This document shows, one piece after another, positions 27,203 through 36,334 of a stretch of 64,000 bases of DNA. How positions within the stretch are numbered: position 1 is the first letter of the stretch; each line of letters opens with the position of its first letter. The notes beneath the pieces are model-generated. The model did no database searches and was not told where the DNA came from. It saw only the letters and a program-made list of their open reading frames with translations. The stretch is from assembly GCA_016717105.1 (NCBI GenBank), contig JADKGF010000001.1, positions 248,001-312,000 on the forward strand, given 5' to 3'. The translations under genes and the position numbers were made by a program. The stretch is from Saprospiraceae bacterium. GTDB taxonomy: Bacteria > Bacteroidota > Bacteroidia > Chitinophagales > Saprospiraceae.

Positions 27203-28108
27203 ATGACAAAACATAAATTATTTCCACTTTTTGGTTTCGTCGCTGGTATCATCTTTACCATGCTCATTTTTTTGTCTTACACAAGTAAAAAATCTTTGAC
27301 AAGTTTTTTTGAGCTACCGCAACAAATCAAGAGTGTAAATTTAAACAAACCTTTTGATTTTGCGGGTGAACCAATGCCTGTCAATGAAGATACTAGAGAG
27401 CGACTGGACCGAGAACTGAGTGTTAATGCATACTGGCAATCTACGACGCTACTTCATTTGAAATTGGCCAATAAATATTTGCCTGTAGTAGAGCGAATCC
27501 TTGCAGAAAACGGTATTCCAGATGATTTTAAATATCTTGCTATTGCGGAAAGCGGACTCAGAAATGTCACATCATCAGCTAGTGCAAAAGGATATTGGCA
27601 GTTTATGAAACCAGCAGCAACAGAAATGGGTTTGGAGATAAGTGAAGATGTCGATGAACGTCTGCATATAGAGAAATCTAGTAAAGCAGCCTGTAACTAT
27701 ATCAAGCAGCTACATCGCCGATTTGGAAATTGGACAAACGTGGCCGGTGCCTATAATGTAGGACCAACAGCTTTTGCAAGAACACTAGAAGAACAGAAGG
27801 AATCCAATTATTATGATGTGAATATCAATGACGAAACATCTAGATACTTATTTAGAATCATTGCTATCAAAGAGATTGTAAAGAATCCGAATGATTTTGG
27901 CTATTTTGTAGATGATACCGAAAAATATAACCTGAATTCAAATCTTAAAACCATCAGTATTACAACTTCTATTCCTAGTCTCGCAGATTTTGCACACCAG
28001 CAAGGTATAACATATCGTATCTTAAAGTTTTATAATCCTTGGCTAATCAATAATAAACTTACGGTAGGACAAGGGAAAGAATATCTCATCAAGGTGCCGC
28101 AAAGCTAA
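27203..28108 (+). CDS. membrane-anchored lytic transglycosylase (MltD-like SLT domain)
   Basis: A 301-residue protein. The N-terminal helix (LFPLFGFVAGIIFTMLIFLS) is an anchor or signal. The SLT domain spans about residues 95-215 with catalytic Glu in YLAIAESGLRN, ASAKGYWQFMKPAA and GNWTNVAGAYNVGP. The C-terminal SIPSLADFAHQQGITYRILKFYN...YLIKVP resembles a degenerate LysM. It cleaves the glycan strands of peptidoglycan. The upstream frame overlaps DUF2480, so the ATG at 27203 is preferred. Confidence 0.88.
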   Translation: MTKHKLFPLFGFVAGIIFTMLIFLSYTSKKSLTSFFELPQQIKSVNLNKPFDFAGEPMPVNEDTRERLDRELSVNAYWQSTTLLHLKLANKYLPVVERILAENGIPDDFKYLAIAESGLRNVTSSASAKGYWQFMKPAATEMGLEISEDVDERLHIEKSSKAACNYIKQLHRRFGNWTNVAGAYNVGPTAFARTLEEQKESNYYDVNINDETSRYLFRIIAIKEIVKNPNDFGYFVDDTEKYNLNSNLKTISITTSIPSLADFAHQQGITYRILKFYNPWLINNKLTVGQGKEYLIKVPQS

Positions 28109-28109
28109 A

Positions 28110-28586
28110 TCAAATACCAAGAGCTTTTTTCAATTGGTTGGAATGGTCACCTGAGACGACATCACTTATAATATGGGTGATAATGCCAGCTTCGTCGGTG
28201 ACTACAGTAGTTCTATAGACGCCGTTTACTTCTTTTCCCATAAAAATCTTTGGACCATAATATCCGAATGCATTCATCATGCTCAAGGAAGGATCGGCGA
28301 TAAGTGAATAAGGCAGTTCGTATTTGTCGATGAATTTTTTGTGTTTTTTTGCATTGTCCTTGCTGACACCATAGACTTTGTATCCATTAGATGAGAATAA
28401 GGCGTAATTGTCCCGAATATTGCATGCTTCTTTTGTGCAAGTAGGGCTATCATCTTGACCATAAAAGAAGATAATAGACTTATGACCTTTAAGTGAATCA
28501 GCGGTGAGCGGTACACCATTTTCATCTTCTGCGTTGAATGATGGAATACTATCTCCAACTTTTACATTACCTTTTCTGTCTTCCAT
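28110..28586 (-). CDS. peroxiredoxin, BCP/PrxQ type
   Basis: A 158-residue thiol peroxidase with a thioredoxin fold. The peroxidatic Cys sits in DSPTCTKEAC, with a second Cys five residues later as in PrxQ/BCP enzymes that form an intramolecular disulfide. The next conserved part is FSSNGYKVYGVSKDN. The N-terminal VKVGDSIPSFNAEDENG is family-typical. It reduces peroxides in the cytosol. It ends one base from the convergent transglycosylase stop and lies 80 bp downstream of panC. Confidence 0.9.
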   Translation of the reverse strand: MEDRKGNVKVGDSIPSFNAEDENGVPLTADSLKGHKSIIFFYGQDDSPTCTKEACNIRDNYALFSSNGYKVYGVSKDNAKKHKKFIDKYELPYSLIADPSLSMMNAFGYYGPKIFMGKEVNGVYRTTVVTDEAGIITHIISDVVSGDHSNQLKKALGI

Positions 28587-28666
28587 TTGTCCATGTGTAT
28601 GTTCCTAAATGCAAACAAAAATTAGTAGGCAATGTTTTTGGTTACCGAAATGAAGAATACTGCAAC

Positions 28667-29521
28667 TCAATCTTTTTTAATGATTAGATTATCTATCAAT
28701 CTGACGCCTTCGGCCCATACTGCAACACACGCCACAGCGTAATTTGTTGACCCTAAATCATCGACTGGTTGTAATGAGTTACCATCGACAATGATAAAAT
28801 ACTCTGGGTCGAAAGGTTGAGATTTTAACTTTTTCATGGCAGTCTCGCAGATTTCTTGTGGAGATTTTGATGCCGATTGTCTTTTTGCGGATTTCAATAC
28901 CCGAAAGATTATTCCTGCAGCAGCTCTTGTTGGTGACGATAACCTTGCATTACGAGAACTCATGGCCAAACCTGTCGTTTCACGTACGATGGGACAAACA
29001 ACAAGTTTTGTATTTATCTTCAAACTGTCCAACATATACTGTATGATGGTGAACTGCTGAAAATCCTTCTGACCCATGTAGAGTCTGTCAGGTGTCACTA
29101 TCTCAAGCAATCTTTTGACCACTTGCGCTACACCTTTGAAATGCCCAGGTCTGAATGCTCCTTCCATATACATATCAAGTCCACCAAGGTCGATATCTGC
29201 ACCTTTATCATCGCCATCGGGATAAATATCCTCTACACCTGGCGCAAAAACCACGTTTGCACCTGAGCCACTCAATAGTAGCAAATCAGAATCCAAGGTG
29301 CGTGGATATTTCTCTAGATCTTTTTTGTCATTAAATTGGGTGGGATTCACGGAAATAGACACGATCACCATATCATTTTCTTTACTTGCGCTACGGACAA
29401 GGGTCAGATGACCTGCGTGCAATGCACCCATCGTGGGCACAAATCCTATCGATGCACCTTTGCTTTTATTGATTTCAATCAATTCTCTCAATTCCGCCGT
29501 GTGTGTCGCAACTTGTATCAT
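28667..29521 (-). CDS. panC: pantothenate synthetase
   Basis: A 284-residue enzyme that joins pantoate and beta-alanine with ATP. Signature blocks are GFVPTMGALHAGHLTLV (HIGH-like nucleotide site), SISVNPTQFND, DRLYMGQKDFQQ and SSRNARLS (KMSKS-like). It overlaps the upstream hydrolase gene by one base, so the two are probably translationally coupled although their functions look unrelated. Confidence 0.96.
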   Translation of the reverse strand: MIQVATHTAELRELIEINKSKGASIGFVPTMGALHAGHLTLVRSASKENDMVIVSISVNPTQFNDKKDLEKYPRTLDSDLLLLSGSGANVVFAPGVEDIYPDGDDKGADIDLGGLDMYMEGAFRPGHFKGVAQVVKRLLEIVTPDRLYMGQKDFQQFTIIQYMLDSLKINTKLVVCPIVRETTGLAMSSRNARLSSPTRAAAGIIFRVLKSAKRQSASKSPQEICETAMKKLKSQPFDPEYFIIVDGNSLQPVDDLGSTNYAVACVAVWAEGVRLIDNLIIKKD

Positions 29522-30549
29522 TATTTTCTAATCGGTTGGTTAAACCATTTTTTAATTATCAATTCTGCTGGTTTGTCTTGAGGTGTGTAATCTTTTTCGG
29601 GATAACCTTCATGACCCATGCCATCTGGAAACCACTTCCATAAGAAGCCGCCAGCCCAAAAGTCTTCTTTATTCATCACGGTCCAAAGTGCATCATAAGC
29701 TGTACTCTGAGCTGTGTTGTTGATGCGAAGTTTATCTATGGATTTTTCGATTTCCCACGCTTTTCCAGCACATCCATCTACAGACATATAGCCATATTCA
29801 GTAAATAAAATTTGTTTTTTGTGGCTCGTAGCTATCGATTTCAATCTGCGAACGATTGGCTTCCATTCTTTGACGAGAAGTCCAAGTGTGGGATTTTTTG
29901 CGTCTGAAAGCGGGAAATAACTGCTGATTCCAATGTAATCGAGATCATTCCATATTTTTGTTTTTTCAAAATTATCCCAATTGGCAGAATAGGTAATTTG
30001 TCCTTGATATACCTTTCGTGCATCGGCAATAAGTTGTCTCCAAAATTTTTCACGCTTGACCACTGATATATTATATTCTGTTCCGATGCAAAACATTTCT
30101 ACTTGATGTTTGGCTGCTAGATTGAGATAATCAAAGATAAATTTCTTATAACTGGTTTCCCAAGATTTCCATTGGGCTTCCGTTGCAAAATCCATATCTC
30201 CGACCCAACCGTCACCAATAAATACCTGTGGTTTGACCATGACTTTTAGGCCTTGTTTTTTGGCTTCTAAGATACAAGTTTCCACACCAGAAATTTTTTC
30301 TCCCCACCATTGCCATTCAAGGTTATAACGCACTTCAGGACTTCCTTTTTTAGAAAAACCATATGGTACAAAACTTACCCATTCGGCGTGAATATCTCTC
30401 AGTTTATTGAATGCAGAAGCACCGATAGACTTAGGTGGTGCCACAACCGTAATCCCTTTTATTTTTTGAAGATCTTCTTTGTATATACTTTTAGTTTCTG
30501 AAGTATATACAAAATTGAAAATCAATAGAATAGAAATAAATAATTTCAT
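29521..30549 (-). CDS. secreted TIM-barrel glycoside hydrolase, GH113-like
   Basis: A 342-residue protein with an N-terminal secretion signal (MKLFISILLIFNFVYTSE). The body fits the GTA/GH113 TIM barrel: VMVKPQVFIGDGWVGDM, MFCIGTEYN with the likely acid/base Glu, a WNDLDYIGISSYFPL strand, and ILFTEYGYMSVDG with the likely nucleophile Glu, ending in GGFLWKWFPD. GH113 enzymes are beta-mannanases, but the substrate here is unknown. It lies between the S46 peptidase (36 bp) and panC (1-bp overlap). Confidence 0.75.
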   Translation of the reverse strand: MKLFISILLIFNFVYTSETKSIYKEDLQKIKGITVVAPPKSIGASAFNKLRDIHAEWVSFVPYGFSKKGSPEVRYNLEWQWWGEKISGVETCILEAKKQGLKVMVKPQVFIGDGWVGDMDFATEAQWKSWETSYKKFIFDYLNLAAKHQVEMFCIGTEYNISVVKREKFWRQLIADARKVYQGQITYSANWDNFEKTKIWNDLDYIGISSYFPLSDAKNPTLGLLVKEWKPIVRRLKSIATSHKKQILFTEYGYMSVDGCAGKAWEIEKSIDKLRINNTAQSTAYDALWTVMNKEDFWAGGFLWKWFPDGMGHEGYPEKDYTPQDKPAELIIKKWFNQPIRK

Positions 30550-30585
30550 ATCGAGATATTCAGGATTCGATTGTATAGCACGCCA

Positions 30586-32793
30586 CTATTTTTTTGATTT
30601 GGACTTAACTTTTTTTGTATTTGATTTTGGGTGAACCAATTTCATTTCCTTGACCAAATGTCCAGCACCTGCATATTTGTCTATCACCCAAAGGATGTAT
30701 CTCGCGTCAACCATTATATTGCGACAGATTTCAGGATCGTAATTGATATCACTCATGGTTCCTTCCCATACTCTGTCGAAGTTCAAGCCTATCAGATTGC
30801 CATAAGCATCGATGGCTGGACTACCTGAGTTTCCACCAGTGGTATGATTTGATCCAATAAAACATACGGGCAATTTACCTGATTTGTCGGCATAAGGACC
30901 ATAATCTTTGGCTTTGTACAAATCCAACATTCTAGGCTGAAGATCAAATTCATAATCTCCTGGTATATATTTTTCAATCACACCATCTAGATATGTGACT
31001 GATTCATATTTGACAGCATCTCTAGGCTCGTAGCCATTTACCTGACCGTATGTAACGCGCATGGTGCTATTTGCATCTGGATAGAATCGTTTTTCTTTGA
31101 ATACTTCCATCTGAGCCTGCGTATATTGTGCTTGTTTTAGGTCTATTTCTTTGCGAATATTGTTGTATGGTGTAGAAATCTCCTTGCTATAAAATGCCGA
31201 CCATTCTGAAGCAAAAGCGTACATAGGATCGCTTTTTATCGCTGCGATTGCCTTTTCTGGATCCAACTGCAAAATTCTACTTGCTTCCTTTTCTGATGTA
31301 AAGCTGGTCTGCATAAATTGGTCTTTGGCCATCTGTTCATAAGACTCTTTTGCTGACATACCGAGACTCTCTCTTTGTAGAAATTCTGGTACAAACTTAG
31401 CACCCAGATTGTCAACATACATTGTAAGCAGAGCTCCGACTTTTTCTTGATCTATATGTGGATCACAATCTTTGAAAAAATCATTAGAATAACTCTTAAC
31501 GTCTTCGATCCTTTCATTATAAGCAGTAAGTCCGTTTTTTTCATAAGCAGTCACAAGCCTTCTCAACGCAGACATATACGCAGTGATATCTACATTTCGC
31601 AATGCTATTTCGTTGTAATAATCAGCAGCCAATGCATATTGATCTATTTCACTATACAACTTATCCATGTCAGATAATAAATTTTTATGTGGGCTTGTCT
31701 CAGCCAATCTCTTCTGAAATTCCGCTTCATAATCTAATTTCTTTTGAAGTGCGTTAGATTTTTTGAGACCTAGTGACTCGCCAATCCATTTTTTCCAATA
31801 GTTAGCTATTGTGGCATACTTTTCCGCATATTTAATTTTTGTTCCCTCATCTTCACGCATATATTTGTCCATGATCTTAAGCGATTTGTCCCTTATGGCA
31901 ATTTTTGCAGGATTTAGGGTATTCAACACCTGTTTTATAGCCGATGAAGGTAGATATTCATTGGTTCTACCAGGAAATCCAAAAACCATAGTAAAATCTC
32001 CGTCTGCAACGCCATCCATAGATACTGGTAGGAAGTGTTTTGGTGTGTATGGTACATTGTCGGGAGAATAATCAGCAGGTTTGTTGTCCTTGCCAGCATA
32101 TATTCTAAACAATGAAAAATCCCCAGTATGTCTTGGCCATACCCAGTTGTCTGTATCAGATCCAAATTTTCCAATAGATTCTGGTGGTGCACCAACAAGT
32201 CTTACATCTCTATAAGTAGTGGTCACAAATGCAAAATATTGATTTCCATCAAAAAACGGTCTGATGATTACACCTTGATATGATTCTAAGGTATAAAGTT
32301 TTTTTACTTCAACAAGATTTTTGTCTATGGCCGATTGTCTTTCTGCGGCTGTCATGCTGCTAGTCACACCTTGCAATACTTTGGCAGAGACATCATCTAT
32401 ATAATCAATAAATGTGGCAGTAAGGCCTTCATTAGGCAATTCATCCTTGTATGTTTTTGCCCAAAATCCATTTTTTATAAGATTGTTTTCTACTGATGAA
32501 TGCGCTTGAATCTGTCCATAACCACAGTGATGATTGGTAAGCAACAGGCCATTGGGTGAAATAATCTCCGATGTACAAAATCCACCAAAATGAACGACAG
32601 CATCTTTTAATGAGCCTTTATTTACACTATAGATGTCTTCAGCAGAGATTTTCATTCCCATACTTTTCATCTCCTTTTCGTTCAGGAGTTTTAGAAGTTG
32701 GGGCAACCACATACCTTCACCTGCGAAAATGACTCCTGCATTTAAGATGACAAAAGCCACACACAATTTAATTCTACTGCTTATATGTATCAT
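30586..32793 (-). CDS. S46-family dipeptidyl peptidase, DPP11-type
   Basis: A 735-residue periplasmic serine exopeptidase with signal peptide. Chymotrypsin-like triad residues are visible: His89 in LLTNHHCG, Asp in PRHTGDFSLF, and Ser656 in GNSGSPAID. Arg674 (FDRVWEG) is 18 residues after the Ser, the spacing of the Arg673 that gives Porphyromonas DPP11 its Asp/Glu specificity; DPP7 has Gly there. S46 enzymes release dipeptides from peptide N-termini and feed amino-acid fermentation or catabolism. The C-terminus is Lys/Ser-rich. A TAnnTTTG promoter lies upstream. Confidence 0.93.
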   Translation of the reverse strand: MIHISSRIKLCVAFVILNAGVIFAGEGMWLPQLLKLLNEKEMKSMGMKISAEDIYSVNKGSLKDAVVHFGGFCTSEIISPNGLLLTNHHCGYGQIQAHSSVENNLIKNGFWAKTYKDELPNEGLTATFIDYIDDVSAKVLQGVTSSMTAAERQSAIDKNLVEVKKLYTLESYQGVIIRPFFDGNQYFAFVTTTYRDVRLVGAPPESIGKFGSDTDNWVWPRHTGDFSLFRIYAGKDNKPADYSPDNVPYTPKHFLPVSMDGVADGDFTMVFGFPGRTNEYLPSSAIKQVLNTLNPAKIAIRDKSLKIMDKYMREDEGTKIKYAEKYATIANYWKKWIGESLGLKKSNALQKKLDYEAEFQKRLAETSPHKNLLSDMDKLYSEIDQYALAADYYNEIALRNVDITAYMSALRRLVTAYEKNGLTAYNERIEDVKSYSNDFFKDCDPHIDQEKVGALLTMYVDNLGAKFVPEFLQRESLGMSAKESYEQMAKDQFMQTSFTSEKEASRILQLDPEKAIAAIKSDPMYAFASEWSAFYSKEISTPYNNIRKEIDLKQAQYTQAQMEVFKEKRFYPDANSTMRVTYGQVNGYEPRDAVKYESVTYLDGVIEKYIPGDYEFDLQPRMLDLYKAKDYGPYADKSGKLPVCFIGSNHTTGGNSGSPAIDAYGNLIGLNFDRVWEGTMSDINYDPEICRNIMVDARYILWVIDKYAGAGHLVKEMKLVHPKSNTKKVKSKSKK

Positions 32794-32814
32794 GTTATAT
32801 CATTAATATTTAAG

Positions 32815-32850
32815 CAAAAGTATCATAATTACGTTTATTTAGGTAACAAA
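32815..32850 (-). promoter_or_regulatory. Bacteroidota-type promoter upstream of the S46 peptidase
   Basis: On the minus strand TTTG (32847-32850), 24 bases, then TACTTTTG (32815-32822), 21 bases before the ATG. It would drive the peptidase-GH113-panC-peroxiredoxin run. Confidence 0.55.
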
Positions 32851-32988
32851 TAAAATAAAAGTTACATTTTTAGACTGCCAGTTTGTCTTTAATTTATTTT
32901 TAATTCCTGACATTTTGATACCTTTTTTTGAAAAAATCCGTTTGGTACATATATTGACATAGTACTTTACTTAATATACAGATAGCCG

Positions 32989-35400
32989 ATGTTTGACAAA
33001 AATATATATATGCTAGATAGCAATCAGGAGGAAGGAGAAGCAATGCCTGTTTTTAGTATGGGAGACGACGAGTTGAAGTTTGATGATGACTACAAAGAAG
33101 CCATGCCTGTGCTTGCACTCAAAAACACAGTGCTTTTTCCAGGTATCGTCATCCCTATCACTGTAGGCAGAGACAAGTCTATCAAAGCACTACAAAAAGC
33201 CGAAAAAGGTGATAAATTGCTTGGTGTTCTTACACAGAAGGATATGGATAGCGAAGATCCTGACCAAGATGGATTGCACCAGTTGGGTACAGTTGCCAAG
33301 ATCATGAAAATTCTCAAAATGCCAGATGGAAGCACAACAGCGATCCTTCAAGGTAGAAAGAGATTTAGACCTGGTACATTCATCCCGAATGACAAGATGC
33401 TGGAGGCTACTATCCATATTATCGAAGATGTTGTGCCGCTTAAAAATGTTGAATTTAATGCCATCATTTCATCCATCAGAGATTATGCAAAAAAAATCGT
33501 AGAGCTATCACCAAATATTCCTTCTGAAGCCAATTTGATGCTAAAAAACATCAAAAACAATGGATTTCTCATCAATTTTATAGCGTCCAATATGAATTTG
33601 GGCGTTGCCAAAAAGCAAGAAATCCTCGAAACAGATGATTATATGGCCAAAGCGCATTTAGTCATGAATGTGATGAATGGCGAGTTGCAATTGCTTGAAA
33701 TAAAGGATCAGATAGAATCTAAAGTACGTGGTGATCTGGAAAAACAGCAGAAAGAATATTTTCTCAATCAACAGCTGAAGACGATCCAAGAAGAACTCGG
33801 TGGCAATCCGCATGAGGAAGAACTCAATAAACTACAGCAACTAGCGGACAAGAAAAAATGGCCTAAAGTAGCTAAAGAAGCCTTCGATCGCGAAATCATA
33901 AAAGCTCGACGCATCAATCCACAAATAGCAGAATATTCTGTGACGTTAAATTACTTAGAGCTCATGCTCGATCTGCCGTGGGATGATGTGACTAAAGATG
34001 TTTTTAATCTGAAAAAAGTCAAAACCGTATTGGATAAAGACCATTTCGGACTCGAAGATGTCAAAAAACGTATCATTGAGCACCTTGCAGTCCTTAGGCT
34101 GAAGGGTGACATGAAAGCGCCCATCATCTGTCTTGTAGGTCCTCCGGGTGTAGGTAAAACGAGCTTGGGAAAATCCATTGCAACAGCATTGGGAAGGCAA
34201 TTCATACGTATGTCACTTGGTGGCTTGCATGACGAAAGCGAAATTCGCGGTCATCGCAAAACATACATCGGTGCTATGCCAGGACGAATACTTCAGTCAA
34301 TCAAAAAAGCAAAATCTTCCAATCCGGTTTTTATTCTGGATGAAATAGATAAATTAGGCAAGGACTTCAGAGGAGATCCGTCATCTGCATTATTGGAAGT
34401 ATTGGATCCAGAACAAAATTCCACATTCCATGACAATTACCTTGATCTGGATTATGATTTGTCAAGGGTCTTATTTATAGCTACAGCAAATTCTTTATCG
34501 TCTATCCAACCAGCATTGCTCGACAGGATGGAAATTATAGACGTGAGTGGATATTCACTCGAAGAAAAAATAGAAATCTCAAAAAGGCACCTAGTCCCGA
34601 AACAGATCAAAGAACACGGTCTGAAAGCGAATGACGTGTCTTTGTCACCTGCTTTGATACAGTTTATTATTCAAAAATATACCAGAGAATCAGGTGTACG
34701 AACACTCGACAGAACATTGGCAGGTGTCATGCGTAGCGTAGCTAAAAAAGTAGCTATGGACGAAACATACAATCCAAAGTTGACAGAGCAAGATGTAATC
34801 GAAGCCTTAGGTCCTATCATGTATGACAATGATTTGTATATCAAGGTTGACCTTCCGGGTGTAGCAGTTGGATTAGCTTGGACAAAAGTTGGAGGCGACA
34901 TATTATTTATAGAAGCGAGTACCAGCAAAGGCAAAGGCAAATTGGTCTTGACTGGCAATCTCGGAGATGTGATGAAGGAGTCAGCAACCACGGCATTGAG
35001 TTATATCAAAGCCCATGCTGAGACATTTGGTATAGATCCTGAGATATTCGAACAAACCGATTTGCACATCCATGTACCTGAAGGTGCCATTCCAAAAGAT
35101 GGCCCTAGTGCAGGTATTACCATGCTTACAGCCATTATTTCTGCATTAAAAAATAAGGAAGTTAAACCTTATCTTGCGATGACTGGTGAGATCACACTAA
35201 GGGGAAAAGTATTGCCTGTAGGTGGAATAAAAGAAAAAGTACTGGCAGCAAAACGTGCCGGTATAAAGGAAATTATGCTTTGCGAAGATAATAAAAGACA
35301 TGTAGAGCAGATCCCGAAAGAATATATTAAGGATATGAAGTTTACTTATGTGACCAAGATGGATCAGGTAGTGCAAAATGCATTAGGTAGTTTGAAATAA
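32989..35400 (+). CDS. lon: ATP-dependent Lon protease
   Basis: An 803-residue cytosolic AAA+ protease. The LON substrate-binding domain starts at about residue 38 (MPVLALKNTVLFPGIVIPITVGR). Walker A is GPPGVGKTSLGK and Walker B is VFILDEIDK. The protease domain carries the catalytic Ser in PKDGPSAGIT and Lys in GGIKEKVLAAKR. It degrades misfolded and regulatory proteins. The length is typical. ATG at 33010 (MLDSNQ) is a possible alternative start. Confidence 0.96.
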   Translation: MFDKNIYMLDSNQEEGEAMPVFSMGDDELKFDDDYKEAMPVLALKNTVLFPGIVIPITVGRDKSIKALQKAEKGDKLLGVLTQKDMDSEDPDQDGLHQLGTVAKIMKILKMPDGSTTAILQGRKRFRPGTFIPNDKMLEATIHIIEDVVPLKNVEFNAIISSIRDYAKKIVELSPNIPSEANLMLKNIKNNGFLINFIASNMNLGVAKKQEILETDDYMAKAHLVMNVMNGELQLLEIKDQIESKVRGDLEKQQKEYFLNQQLKTIQEELGGNPHEEELNKLQQLADKKKWPKVAKEAFDREIIKARRINPQIAEYSVTLNYLELMLDLPWDDVTKDVFNLKKVKTVLDKDHFGLEDVKKRIIEHLAVLRLKGDMKAPIICLVGPPGVGKTSLGKSIATALGRQFIRMSLGGLHDESEIRGHRKTYIGAMPGRILQSIKKAKSSNPVFILDEIDKLGKDFRGDPSSALLEVLDPEQNSTFHDNYLDLDYDLSRVLFIATANSLSSIQPALLDRMEIIDVSGYSLEEKIEISKRHLVPKQIKEHGLKANDVSLSPALIQFIIQKYTRESGVRTLDRTLAGVMRSVAKKVAMDETYNPKLTEQDVIEALGPIMYDNDLYIKVDLPGVAVGLAWTKVGGDILFIEASTSKGKGKLVLTGNLGDVMKESATTALSYIKAHAETFGIDPEIFEQTDLHIHVPEGAIPKDGPSAGITMLTAIISALKNKEVKPYLAMTGEITLRGKVLPVGGIKEKVLAAKRAGIKEIMLCEDNKRHVEQIPKEYIKDMKFTYVTKMDQVVQNALGSLK

Positions 35401-35525
35401 TGTGAAATTGATGGTTTGGCAAGTAAAGTCGGTTTAATTTCGAAGATTCGAAGTAAAAAATTGAGTAGAAAAAATAGTTAAATCAGTGTTAAAAAGGCAA
35501 GTCGTGCTATATTTACACAATTTTA

Positions 35526-35533
35526 TACGTTTG
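35526..35533 (+). promoter_or_regulatory. TAnnTTTG element upstream of the CarboxypepD_reg protein
   Basis: TACGTTTG, 54 bases before the ATG at 35588. Confidence 0.35.
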
Positions 35534-35587
35534 AGCATTTGTACTGGATCAAATTTCAAATCTGATTTCAAATAATATTTATTCATT

Positions 35588-36238
35588 ATGCGCAGCAGTT
35601 TCCTGATTTTATCAATTCTTTTTCTTGGTTATGGTTTTTTGAATGCCCAAAAGAAGGACGAACCTATCAAGGTAATCGAGTTTTCAGGTAAGATAGTTTA
35701 TGATAATAATGGTAATCCAGAACCACTCGCATATACAAATGTAGCTGTAAAAGGCACCAATCGTGGTACTTTTACTGAATATGATGGATTTTTTTCGTTA
35801 GTGGCTCTGGCTGGTGAAATCGTAGTTTTCTCAAGAATCGGGTACAAAACAGTAGAAATAAAAATCCCTGAAGTACTTACTTCTGACAGATATACTTGGG
35901 TTCAAATCATGACTGTAGATGATTATGTCTTGCCTGAAGCCATCATTAGACCATTGCCAAGCAAGGAACACTTCAAACAAGAGTTTTTGGCCATTGATAT
36001 CTCAAATGAATTGAGAGAAAATGCGATGGCTAATCTTGCTGACGAAAAACTGAAAGAAATAAGATATTCAGTGCCTGTAGATGGAAGAGAGACTAGTAGC
36101 TTGGTTATCAAGCAACAAGCCAGAGACTACATATACACAGGACAGATGAAGCCACAAAACATCTTCAATCCGATAGCATGGAAAAACTTTATCGATGCCT
36201 GGAGAAGAGGAGACTTTAAGAAAAAGGAGAAAAAATAA
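35588..36238 (+). CDS. secreted protein with CarboxypepD_reg-like domain
   Basis: A 216-residue protein with signal peptide ending FLNAQ. Residues about 30-115 form the carboxypeptidase regulatory-like beta-sandwich (PLAYTNVAVKGTNRGTFTEYDGFFSLVALAGEIVVFSRIGYKTVEI). The remaining about 100 residues are charged and helical, without recognised motifs. Such stand-alone proteins are common in Bacteroidota; their role is not established. Confidence 0.75.
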   Translation: MRSSFLILSILFLGYGFLNAQKKDEPIKVIEFSGKIVYDNNGNPEPLAYTNVAVKGTNRGTFTEYDGFFSLVALAGEIVVFSRIGYKTVEIKIPEVLTSDRYTWVQIMTVDDYVLPEAIIRPLPSKEHFKQEFLAIDISNELRENAMANLADEKLKEIRYSVPVDGRETSSLVIKQQARDYIYTGQMKPQNIFNPIAWKNFIDAWRRGDFKKKEKK

Positions 36239-36301
36239 ACTTTCAATAGAAGCCTATTATTTTATTGTGGCACATGTTAGGATATGTCAGCAAGTGCTAG
36301 T

Positions 36302-36309
36302 TACCTTTG
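36302..36309 (+). promoter_or_regulatory. TAnnTTTG element upstream of metF
   Basis: TACCTTTG, 25 bases before the ATG at 36335. No standard-spaced -33 TTG is obvious. Confidence 0.5.
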
Positions 36310-36334
36310 CATCAAACTTTAGAACGCCATATTC

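Noticed and set aside
33951..34205. Minus-strand ORFs opposite the lon ATPase domain
   Set aside because: Mirror reading of the Walker A region; composition is typical of antisense frames.
36239..36334. SAM riboswitch upstream of metF
   Set aside because: The gap is only 96 bases, and no S-box or SAM-II-type core is visible by eye.
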